DNA of 64,000 bases from Desulfovibrio sp. JC010 (GTDB lineage: Bacteria; Desulfobacterota; Desulfovibrionia; Desulfovibrionales; Desulfovibrionaceae), in assembly GCF_010470675.1 (NCBI RefSeq), contig NZ_VOIQ01000004.1, positions 1 through 64,000 on the forward strand. The letters are read 5' to 3'. Each line of letters begins with the position of its first letter. Positions within the stretch are counted from its first letter, which is position 1. The notes beneath the pieces were generated by a model, which was given only the letters and a program-made list of their open reading frames with translations, was not told the DNA's origin and searched no databases. Positions 1 to 6,987 of the stretch are shown here, piece after piece. A program made the translations under genes and the position numbers.

Positions 1-107
1 CGATCCCAAGCAACGGTTCGGGTTAGAAGAACAAAGCATGACGACCCAAGCTCCGGCACGGTCTTAAAAAACCAAGGCAAAATCGGTCTGCCATGCAAAA
101 TTACAAC

Positions 108-125
108 TGTTTAATTGGTTAAACA
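108..125. promoter_or_regulatory. Perfect palindrome upstream of XRE-cupin gene
   Basis: Half sites TGTTTAA and TTAAACA are separated by TTGG, about 40 bases before the start codon of the XRE-cupin regulator. The position fits an operator, perhaps for autoregulation by the HTH protein it precedes, but this is inference from symmetry and place only. The first 107 bases of the window show no gene I can support. Confidence 0.35.
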
Positions 126-166
126 ACGTCAATCAAGACGTACTAGGCTTCTTAATTGGAGGCATT

Positions 167-724
167 ATGAGTAACGAACAAGCTTACAAAGAGATTGCAC
201 CGAGGCTGGCCGGCCTGCGTGATGCAATGGACATGAGCGTTGAGGAGCTTGCTGAAAAAGTAGGTGTTACCCCTGAACGCGCTGCACAGTATGAATCCGG
301 TACTGTTGAAATCCCGGTCAGTTACCTGATGGATGTGGCCCACCTTTGCGGTGTAAGCCTGACCGTGCTGATTTCCGGCAGCGAGGCCCACCTGACCAAC
401 TACGCGCTGGTAAGAAGCGGCAAGGGATTGAACGTGGACCGCCGCAAGGACTACGATTACAAGAACCTCGCATCCACTTTCGTAGGTCGTCGCATGGAAC
501 CTTTCATGGTCGAAGTTCCGGCCAAGGAAGAGTCCGACATGAATTTCACCACCCACCGCGGACAGGAATTTATCTTCGTGCTCGAAGGTCGTCTTGAACT
601 CAGACTCGATGATTCCGTACTGGAGCTTGAAGAAGGCGATTCCCTGTACTTTGACTCCAACACTCCCCACGCCCTGCGCGGTCTTGACGGCAAATCCGCA
701 CGCATGCTGGATGTAATTCTGTAG
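167..724 (+). CDS. XRE-family regulator with C-terminal cupin domain
   Basis: A 185-residue cytoplasmic transcription regulator. Residues about 13-68 form a lambda-repressor-like helix-turn-helix (LRDAMDMSVEELAEKVGVTP...AAQYESG), and residues about 105-185 form a small beta-barrel cupin with the motif-2 stretch LEEGDSLYFDSNTPH. This fusion is a well-known family in which the cupin probably binds a small ligand. A GGAGG Shine-Dalgarno lies just before the ATG. It is followed on the same strand by an acyl-CoA synthetase, a pairing common in Desulfovibrio-type genomes, so it most likely controls that gene in response to a carboxylic acid or acyl-CoA. The ligand cannot be read from the sequence. 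Confidence 0.9.
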   Translation: MSNEQAYKEIAPRLAGLRDAMDMSVEELAEKVGVTPERAAQYESGTVEIPVSYLMDVAHLCGVSLTVLISGSEAHLTNYALVRSGKGLNVDRRKDYDYKNLASTFVGRRMEPFMVEVPAKEESDMNFTTHRGQEFIFVLEGRLELRLDDSVLELEEGDSLYFDSNTPHALRGLDGKSARMLDVIL

Positions 725-787
725 CAGGTCGCAAAATGGATGCACGCCTGTGCACCAGCGGCCTGCGGTAAAAAACACGTTTTTTAC
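724..787 (+). promoter_or_regulatory. Structured leader before the acyl-CoA synthetase
   Basis: Starting on the last base of the regulator's stop codon, GCAGGTCGC (724-732) pairs with GCGGCCTGC (758-766) over nine positions with one G-U. It encloses a second hairpin TGCAC-GCCT-GTGCA (741-754). A third inverted repeat, GTAAAAAAC and GTTTTTTAC, fills 768-787. No long T-run follows the GC-rich stem, so it is not a clear terminator. It could be an attenuator, an mRNA-processing site or an operator. The pairing is seen directly; the role is not known. Confidence 0.4.
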
Positions 788-852
788 ACAAGGATTTTAC
801 ATCAAACAACAGCAACGGGATGCAAGACATCCTACCGTGGAGATATAAAAAA

Positions 853-2499
853 ATGGAAAAGCAGAAATACGGCTCTTACGAAGAATTCTGTGCCGAATAC
901 AAGACCGAGGTCCCTGAAAATTACAACTTTGCTTTTGATTGCGTGGACGTGATCGCCGCTGATGATCCCAACCGTCTGGCAATGATCCACATCGGCCCGG
1001 ACGGCACCCGCACTGAAAAAGATTTCGACTTTTTTTCCAAAAAGTCCTCCCGTCTTGCCAATGCACTGAGCAAAGCCGGAATCGTCAAAGGCGACCGGGT
1101 CATGATCATCCTGTACCGCCGCATTGACTGGTGGGTGGCCATGCTGGCCTGCCACAAAATCGGTGCCGTGCCTGTTCCTTCACCCAACCTGCTCACCGTT
1201 AAGGATATTGAGTTCCGCGTAAACTTCGCCAAGATCAAGTCTGTTATCTGCGAAGATTCCATCACTGAACGGGTTGTGGAAGCTGATAAAAATTGCCCCT
1301 CCCTTGAGGTGCTCGTTCAGGCCGGAGAAAGCGCGGCCCCTGAAGGCTGGCTCGACCTTGAAACCGCCTGCGCCGAAGCCTCCGATTCTTTCCCCCGCCC
1401 GTCAGACTATGCCTGCGGTGACGACTCTTTGCTCATCTTCTTCTCTTCCGGTACCACCGGACCGCCGAAGATGGTTGAGCACACCCACAACTACCCGCTG
1501 GGACACTACGTAACCGGGGCTTACTGGCACGACCTTGAGCCGAGTGACGTACACCTGACCCTCGCCGACACAGGTTGGGGCAAGGCTGTCTGGGGTAAAT
1601 ATTACGGCCAGTGGATGGCCGGGGCTGTCGTGTTTGTCTGGGATTTCCGTGGCAAATTCGAGCCCTCTGAACTGCTTAAGGTTCTGGCCGACAACAAGGT
1701 CACCACCTTCTGCGCGCCGCCCACGGTCTACCGTTTCATGATCCGCGAAGATCTTTCCAAGTACGACCTTTCCGCGCTCAAGCACTGCACCACCGCAGGA
1801 GAACTGCTCAATGCTTCCGTATTCGAAGCATGGAAAGACGCCACCGGGCTGCCCCTCTACGAAGGTTACGGGCAGACCGAATCCGTGCTCCAGATCGCAA
1901 CCTTCCCCAACATGAAACCCAAACCGGGTTCCATCGGTAAACCCTGTCCGGGCTGGGATGTGACGCTTATCGACACTGAAGGTAATCTCTGCTCCCCCGG
2001 TGAAGAAGGCCAGATCTGCGTCAAGCTCGATCCCCGTCCTGTGGGACTTTTCACCGGATATCTCGATGAACCGCAGAAGACAGCAAACGTCATGGTCGAC
2101 GGCTACTACCAGACCGGTGACAAGGCATGGATGGATGAGGACGGCTACTATTGGTTCCTCGGCCGCACCGATGACCTGATCAAGAGCTCCGGTTACCGCA
2201 TCGGGCCCTTTGAAGTAGAGTCCGCCCTGATCACCCATGACGCCATTGTGGAAGCCGCCGTAACCGGCGTGCCCTGCGATGTTCGCGGTCAGGCCGTAAA
2301 GGCCACAGTCGTCCTCGCTCCCGGATATGAAGGCAGCGATGAACTGACCAAAGACCTGCAGAACCACGTCAAGAAGGTCACCGCGCCTTACAAGTACCCG
2401 CGCATCATCGATTACGTAAAAGAATTGCCCAAGACCATCAGCGGCAAGATCAAACGAGCCGAGATTCGTGCTAAGGATGAGGAAGACGCTAAGGCATAA
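853..2499 (+). CDS. AMP-dependent acyl-CoA synthetase
   Basis: A 548-residue adenylate-forming enzyme that should activate a carboxylic acid with ATP and join it to coenzyme A through an acyl-AMP intermediate. Visible motifs are the phosphate-binding loop SSGTTGPPKM, the GYGQTE core, the TGD motif near YYQTGDKAW, and the C-terminal KTISGKIKRAE with the catalytic lysine. The sequence resembles medium-chain or aryl acyl-CoA synthetases more than acetyl-CoA synthetase; a separate acs lies at 50-52 kb. The ATG chosen has GGAG about 11 bases upstream; an ATG 33 bases earlier in frame lacks a good ribosome site. It lies 128 bases after the XRE-cupin gene, its likely regulator. Confidence 0.9.
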   Translation: MEKQKYGSYEEFCAEYKTEVPENYNFAFDCVDVIAADDPNRLAMIHIGPDGTRTEKDFDFFSKKSSRLANALSKAGIVKGDRVMIILYRRIDWWVAMLACHKIGAVPVPSPNLLTVKDIEFRVNFAKIKSVICEDSITERVVEADKNCPSLEVLVQAGESAAPEGWLDLETACAEASDSFPRPSDYACGDDSLLIFFSSGTTGPPKMVEHTHNYPLGHYVTGAYWHDLEPSDVHLTLADTGWGKAVWGKYYGQWMAGAVVFVWDFRGKFEPSELLKVLADNKVTTFCAPPTVYRFMIREDLSKYDLSALKHCTTAGELLNASVFEAWKDATGLPLYEGYGQTESVLQIATFPNMKPKPGSIGKPCPGWDVTLIDTEGNLCSPGEEGQICVKLDPRPVGLFTGYLDEPQKTANVMVDGYYQTGDKAWMDEDGYYWFLGRTDDLIKSSGYRIGPFEVESALITHDAIVEAAVTGVPCDVRGQAVKATVVLAPGYEGSDELTKDLQNHVKKVTAPYKYPRIIDYVKELPKTISGKIKRAEIRAKDEEDAKA

Positions 2500-2506
2500 G
2501 GAGAAT

Positions 2507-2573
2507 GCCTCCGGCGGCTTAAACCCTTTGAAAAGGGTTTAAGAATCCCAAACTTTTTTAATTGGGCTTCGCC
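2507..2573 (+). repeat. Intergenic hairpin repeat, copy 1
   Basis: The element begins with GCCTCCGGCGGC seven bases after the synthetase stop codon. It continues with an inverted repeat TTAAACCCTTT/AAAGGGTTTAA, then GAATCCCAAACTTTTTT, and ends with GGGCTTCGCC. The same order of blocks occurs near 16.25, 18.4, 35.3, 38.7 and 52.1 kb. The hairpin followed by a T-rich stretch could act as a terminator. This copy is followed at once by a second, stronger terminator. Confidence 0.85.
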
Positions 2574-2602
2574 GTGTAGCTTTTAAATCTGTCTAGTTTT
2601 AG

Positions 2603-2638
2603 GACCGCAATATCTTTTGAAGATATTGCGGTCTTTTT
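2603..2638 (+). terminator. Rho-independent terminator
   Basis: GACCGCAATATCTT (2603-2616) pairs perfectly with AAGATATTGCGGTC (2620-2633) and is followed by TTTTTGT. It ends the acyl-CoA synthetase transcript. The stem closely resembles the one at 38.6 kb (GACCGTAATATC), and both sit next to a copy of the intergenic repeat. Confidence 0.85.
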
Positions 2639-2704
2639 GTTTGACCTGTCTATAACTTCATAGTTCATGTTAGGTTCATGACATAGCTATGCACGGAGTT
2701 GATT

Positions 2705-4018
2705 ATGGTTAAAACATCATCAGGTATGACCGTGGGACGGTTGGCTAAAAAATACGGCCTCTCGCGCAGTACTTTGCTTTATTATGATTCGATTGGGTTA
2801 TTGTCCCCGCAAACGCATATGAAGGGTGAGTATCGTTTATATGGTGCGGAAGAGGAAAAACGGCTGGCCCAGATCTGCCATTACCGCAAGGCCGGGATTC
2901 CGCTTAAGGAGATCAAGATTATTCTGGATTCTCCGGTTAGCTCCATTAGCGGAGTGTTGGAAGCCCGGCTCAAGGAACTGAATGAGGAAATTGCCTCGCT
3001 CCATGAGCAGCGGGAGTTTATTTCCGGGATATTGAAGAGTGGGTCGGCGGTGCCGTCCGCCAAAATGGACAAGGCCGCATGGACCGAGGTGCTACGTTCT
3101 TCCGGGTTCAGCGAAGAAGACATGCGCGACTGGCATAAGGCCTTTGAACGCACTCATCCTGAAAGGCACCAGCAGTTTCTGGAATACCTGCAGATACCGG
3201 ACGATGATATACGGCTGATCCGCAAATGGTCCGCAGGACCGCAACGGATACAGAAAATTAAACAAGCGAGTGAAAGATATATGGAACTTTTTTACGATTT
3301 CTTTTCCACCCTGACCAGACTGGGACCGGGCAGCAGCAAAACAACCAAACGGGCACTGGCCTGCGTAAGCGGATTGCCGGAAAATGCGCAGGTGCTGGAT
3401 GTGGGGTGCGGGACTGGTTTGCAGACAATTGCCCTTGCTGAAGACACTGACTTCCAGATTACAGCTGTGGATAACTGGCAGGTCGCGCTGGATAGAATGA
3501 CTGTTCTGATTGAGAAAGCAGGCCTTGCCGAGCGCATTACAGTGCAGCAGAGTGATATGAACGAGCTGGGTTTTGCGCCTGAATCATTGGACCTCATCTG
3601 GAGTGAGGGCGCAATTTATCTCATGGGCTTTGAGAACGGCGTTTCCAAATGGAAGGAGTTCCTCAAACCCGGCGGCTGGATAGCACTCAGCGAGATGACC
3701 TGGACTGCGGACGAACGCCCCGCAGAAGCTGCCGCATTCTGGAATGAAGGTTACCCGGAAATGAAATCCATTACCGAAAATATCGCCACTCTGGAGCGGC
3801 AGGGTTTTGAGGTTGTGGATCATTTCATCCTTCCGCAATCGGATTGGTGGGATATGTTTTACAGGGAGATTGAAGACGCAATTCCCGCTTTTGTGGAAAA
3901 ACACGGCGATTCAGCCGAAGTACGCATGGTTGTGGAAAGCAATGAAAAAGAGATGGAAATTATGCGCAAGTACCATGAGTATCTTGGATATGTTTTTTAC
4001 ATTGCCCGTAAGAAATAG
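2705..4018 (+). CDS. MerR-type regulator fused to SAM methyltransferase
   Basis: A 437-residue three-part protein. Residues about 9-80 are a MerR winged helix-turn-helix (MTVGRLAKKYGLSRSTLLYYD, then YRLYG and the IPLKEI helix), followed by a dimerisation coiled coil to about 115. Residues 121-177 (MDKAAWTEVLRSSGF...IRLIRKWSA) form a small domain that recurs as the separate gene just downstream. Residues about 215-437 are a class I SAM-dependent methyltransferase with motif I VLDVGCGTG at 230-238. MerR-methyltransferase fusions are known; substrate and inducer are not. GGAG lies six bases before the ATG; a TTG two codons earlier is less likely. Two direct repeats GTTCATG, 11 bases apart (2663 and 2674), lie in the promoter region. 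Confidence 0.85.
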   Translation: MVKTSSGMTVGRLAKKYGLSRSTLLYYDSIGLLSPQTHMKGEYRLYGAEEEKRLAQICHYRKAGIPLKEIKIILDSPVSSISGVLEARLKELNEEIASLHEQREFISGILKSGSAVPSAKMDKAAWTEVLRSSGFSEEDMRDWHKAFERTHPERHQQFLEYLQIPDDDIRLIRKWSAGPQRIQKIKQASERYMELFYDFFSTLTRLGPGSSKTTKRALACVSGLPENAQVLDVGCGTGLQTIALAEDTDFQITAVDNWQVALDRMTVLIEKAGLAERITVQQSDMNELGFAPESLDLIWSEGAIYLMGFENGVSKWKEFLKPGGWIALSEMTWTADERPAEAAAFWNEGYPEMKSITENIATLERQGFEVVDHFILPQSDWWDMFYREIEDAIPAFVEKHGDSAEVRMVVESNEKEMEIMRKYHEYLGYVFYIARKK

Positions 4019-4100
4019 TTAATCAGCAACAATCTGCAGATTCAAATACAGGCGCGCCTGCGCAGGCCACGCAGGTGCACAACAAAAGCAGGAGAGTACA

Positions 4101-4274
4101 ATGGACAAGGAAAAATGGACTGAAATCTTCCGTGAAGCCGGATTCAACAACGTGGACATGCACAACTGGCACAAGGCATTTGAAAAGTTATACCCGGAAA
4201 AACATCAGGCCTTTTTGGAGCATATTCAGGTGGGGCCGGAAGAAATCAGAAAGATCAGGGAGTGGTCGAAATAG
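4101..4274 (+). CDS. Free-standing copy of the MerR-methyltransferase middle domain
   Basis: A 57-residue protein starting MDKEKWTEIFREAGF and ending IRKIREWSK, with GGAGAG four bases before the ATG. It aligns without gaps to residues 121-177 of the preceding MerR-methyltransferase fusion. By my count 31 of 57 residues are identical, including WT-E, the block WHKAFE, H-Q-FLE, and IR-IR-WS. It starts 82 bases after that gene and is followed by a terminator, so the two probably form one transcript. I do not recognise the domain. A free copy of an internal domain suggests a ligand- or partner-binding module that could compete with or bind to the fusion protein; this is inference. It is short but well supported by homology. 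Confidence 0.8.
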   Translation: MDKEKWTEIFREAGFNNVDMHNWHKAFEKLYPEKHQAFLEHIQVGPEEIRKIREWSK

Positions 4275-4292
4275 ATTAGACTGTCAACAAGC

Positions 4293-4318
4293 CCCGGTAC
4301 ACGTGTACCGGGCATTTT
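4293..4318 (+). terminator. Terminator-like palindrome
   Basis: CCCGGTAC-ACGT-GTACCGGG forms a strong perfect hairpin 18 bases after the small gene, followed by CATTTTCATT. The T-run is weak, but the position at the end of the operon fits termination. The rest of the gap to the TetR gene shows no further gene. Confidence 0.6.
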
Positions 4319-4508
4319 CATTCTTGATAAGATCGAGTCAGGAATTCACTTTACGCGCAGATGGGGCTTTATAAGCAGTCTGGCTATTTGACCGCGCAAT
4401 CAATCCGGCCTATAAAACCCAAGCGAGCAAACATATAGCGGCAGACTTTATCCGGTCCATTCCGAGATAAAGCCTGACCGTGAACCTTTAACGTGCCAGC
4501 GAGGGGCC

Positions 4509-5093
4509 ATGAAAGGTAAAAATAAAAAAGACGCAATCCTGTATGCGGCTCAGGAGATTTTCGGGCGTTACGGCTATGCCGGAACCACCGTAAAAATGAT
4601 CTCCGAACGGGCGGGCGTGGCATTCGGACTTGTCTCCCACTATTTCGGATCAAAAGAGGAACTCTTCATCACTGCCGGGGTAGCTATTGTTGAAGACCTT
4701 ACTGAATACCTGAGCACGGAAACCCGCAAAGCCAAAAACGGGCTGGAAGGGATTCAGACCTTCATGCGCAGCTATCTGGGATACACCCTGCAGCACCGCA
4801 ACACCTTTCCGGTTCTGCTGCGCTGCTCACCGTTTTCCGATGTGCAGATAGAACTGGACCGGACCCGCATTGCCGTGAAATTTCAGCAACTTTTGAATGT
4901 CATCCGCGAATCCGTGGAACGGGGCATTGAAGACGGCTCCATCCGCGATCTTTCCATTGATGACACCACCACCATTGTTTATTCCAACATCGTAGGTACG
5001 GTCAGGACTAGGTTCCTCTCCCCCTACGACCTGCCCAACCTCTACGAGGAAACCACCGACTTCGTGGTCCGCAGCATCCGGGCCCGGGATTAA
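4509..5093 (+). CDS. TetR-family transcriptional regulator
   Basis: A 194-residue repressor-type protein. Residues about 5-52 carry the TetR helix-turn-helix (ILYAAQEIFGRYGYAGTTVKMISERAGVAFGLVSHYFGSKEELF). The remaining 140 residues are the helical ligand-binding and dimerisation part, which has no recognisable ligand signature. It stands alone, with a terminator on each side. Its targets are therefore not evident; neither neighbour shares a transcript with it. Confidence 0.9.
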   Translation: MKGKNKKDAILYAAQEIFGRYGYAGTTVKMISERAGVAFGLVSHYFGSKEELFITAGVAIVEDLTEYLSTETRKAKNGLEGIQTFMRSYLGYTLQHRNTFPVLLRCSPFSDVQIELDRTRIAVKFQQLLNVIRESVERGIEDGSIRDLSIDDTTTIVYSNIVGTVRTRFLSPYDLPNLYEETTDFVVRSIRARD

Positions 5094-5113
5094 ATTACCC
5101 GATTTTTCAAAAC

Positions 5114-5152
5114 AAAAAAGCCGTGCAAGCTATAGCTTGCACGGCTTTTTTG
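5114..5152. terminator. Bidirectional-looking terminator after TetR gene
   Basis: AAAAAAGCCGTGCAAGC (5114-5130) pairs with GCTTGCACGGCTTTTTT (5135-5151) around the loop TATA. The A-run and T-run let it act in both directions, though only the TetR gene ends here. Confidence 0.9.
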
Positions 5153-5195
5153 TTCCCAACTTGACAGATTGATATTCATCCTCCATCTTGCCTGC

Positions 5196-5831
5196 ATGCA
5201 ATATTTTTCCGAAAATAACACCGGGAATCGCAAAACCGTTCTCCCGGTACTCCTGCTCCTTGGAGCAATGCTTTTCTGCCTGCTCGGTCCGGCAAAAGCC
5301 TCGGCCCATCCGCATGTTTTTGTGGACTGTTCGCTGACCTTTGAATTCAATGACAACGGCCTTGCCGGGGTACGCCAGAAGTGGTGGTTCGATGAAATGT
5401 TCGCGGCCATGATCCTCGGTGATTTCGACAAAAACCACGATAATAAGCTGACCCCGGACGAGGCAAAAGCCCTTGAACAAGGTGCCTTTGTAAACCTGAA
5501 GAACTTTAATTACTTTACACGTATCCTTGTGGACGGAAAAGAACACACTCCGATTGAGGCGATCCGGTTCAAACCTTCCATTGAGGACGGGACCCTTGTG
5601 TATGAATTTTTCGTACCTCTGCAGATTGCGGACAAGGCCAAACATGTGGTCATGGTCGCTATTTATGATGAAAGCTTTTACACTGCGGTCCAGATGGATC
5701 CCCAGAACAAGGTACTGGGAATCAGCGGAAAATATAAAACCAGTCTCGATCTGGAACCGGTTGCGGAAATGGCCTATTTTTATGACCAGATAGTCCCTGA
5801 AGCCGCAGTACTGACCCTGCTACCCCAATAG
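5196..5831 (+). CDS. DUF1007-family periplasmic protein
   Basis: A 211-residue exported protein. A signal peptide spans about residues 1-38 (LPVLLLLGAMLFCLLG, then AKASA), so the mature chain starts near HPHVFVDCSL, the typical histidine-rich start of DUF1007 proteins. An acidic stretch DFDKNHDNKLTPDEAKAL resembles an EF-hand loop. DUF1007 genes are often next to NicO-type nickel/cobalt transporters, as here, where the next gene starts seven bases after this stop. It probably delivers or buffers metal in the periplasm; that role is inferred. No strong ribosome site precedes the ATG, and a TTG 27 bases upstream is an alternative. Confidence 0.75.
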   Translation: MQYFSENNTGNRKTVLPVLLLLGAMLFCLLGPAKASAHPHVFVDCSLTFEFNDNGLAGVRQKWWFDEMFAAMILGDFDKNHDNKLTPDEAKALEQGAFVNLKNFNYFTRILVDGKEHTPIEAIRFKPSIEDGTLVYEFFVPLQIADKAKHVVMVAIYDESFYTAVQMDPQNKVLGISGKYKTSLDLEPVAEMAYFYDQIVPEAAVLTLLPQ

Positions 5832-5838
5832 AATAAAT

Positions 5839-6831
5839 ATGAAAAATACGAACATCCTCATCATTCTGATATTGACTATTACTTTCGCTTTCTCTGCCGT
5901 AACTGCCAAGGCACAACAGAACAACCCTTTTCTGGCCCCTCAAAAACAGGAGACCCAACCGCAGTCCCCTGAACGGCAGGTGCCAAAATCGCCGTTCGGA
6001 ACAGCTGCTCCGGCCCCGTCTCCGGCAACGCAAACAATCCAGAAAGACTGGACTGGGGGGATCTACAGCAAAGCAATGTTCAAGATCACCCTGCTGCAAA
6101 AGGAAATCCGGGCCAAACTGACCGGATTTGCAAGGGAGATCAAAATAAATCCCTACGGTAAGTCGCTATGGATGTTCCTTGGTTTTGCCTTTATTTACGG
6201 GATAGTCCATGCTGTGGGTCCGGGACACGGCAAATCCGTGGTCTGCGCCTACTTCATCTCACGGGGCGGGTCCATGTTTGCGGCAAGCTTCATGTCATGG
6301 GTCATAACTCTTGTGCATGTGGGGTCGGCAACCATTGCTGTCTGCCTTGCCTATCTGTTCCTGAAAAGCGGCATGTCCGGTTTTGAAATATTCAATCGCC
6401 ATCTCCAGACCGCAAGTTATGCACTGGTGGCCCTGATCGGCCTCTGGTTGTTGATTGAAGCCCTGCGCTCATTCAACAAGAATGATCGCGCGGAATGCGA
6501 AAACAGGGGACGCGGATCGCTGAAAGAAATAGCCACGGTAGCCTTTGTAACCGGAATTGTTCCCTGTCCGGGTGCGGCCATCATTCTGGTCTACACCCTT
6601 TCCACAGGCATCCTCCCGGCAGGGCTGGCTGCCATGGTTTTTCTGGCCACCGGTATGGCCGTGACCACCACCTGTTTTGCCCTTGTGGCCGCAAAGGCAC
6701 GTAACGTCATGGACCGCAGCAGCTTCACCCGCAGTGTGCGCATCGCCTACTCGATCATCTCCCTGATCGGGGCTGCGGTGATTATCTGTTTCGGCCTGCT
6801 TATGCTCTCGGCCCACCTTTCGTTGGTTTAA
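5839..6831 (+). CDS. NicO-family nickel/cobalt transporter
   Basis: A 330-residue inner-membrane protein with an N-terminal signal-like helix, a Pro/Gln-rich linker (residues about 28-60), and then about six membrane segments. The family motif HAVGPGHGKSVV and the second half motif GIVPCPGAAIILVY mark it as NicO/RcnA-like, moving Ni2+ or Co2+. Direction of transport cannot be told from sequence; relatives do both efflux and uptake. It is co-transcribed with the DUF1007 gene. The membrane part lacks the long His-rich loop of E. coli RcnA. Confidence 0.85.
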   Translation: MKNTNILIILILTITFAFSAVTAKAQQNNPFLAPQKQETQPQSPERQVPKSPFGTAAPAPSPATQTIQKDWTGGIYSKAMFKITLLQKEIRAKLTGFAREIKINPYGKSLWMFLGFAFIYGIVHAVGPGHGKSVVCAYFISRGGSMFAASFMSWVITLVHVGSATIAVCLAYLFLKSGMSGFEIFNRHLQTASYALVALIGLWLLIEALRSFNKNDRAECENRGRGSLKEIATVAFVTGIVPCPGAAIILVYTLSTGILPAGLAAMVFLATGMAVTTTCFALVAAKARNVMDRSSFTRSVRIAYSIISLIGAAVIICFGLLMLSAHLSLV

Positions 6832-6987
6832 CCTAAGCAACCTGCTTATATTTTTTTAATACAACAATGACAGCACCCTTCAACAATGCTATAAGAATAT
6901 TCAGCCTTTTTTCACCGGGCTGGAAACAGGAGACGACACAGCAATACTGAGCAAAGCAGATACTGCGCCACGGGAGAAGTTGGAACG

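Noticed and set aside
2-67. Open frame of 21 codons from the window edge ending in TAA, possibly the end of an upstream gene
   Set aside because: Too short to tell from chance; no recognisable residues.
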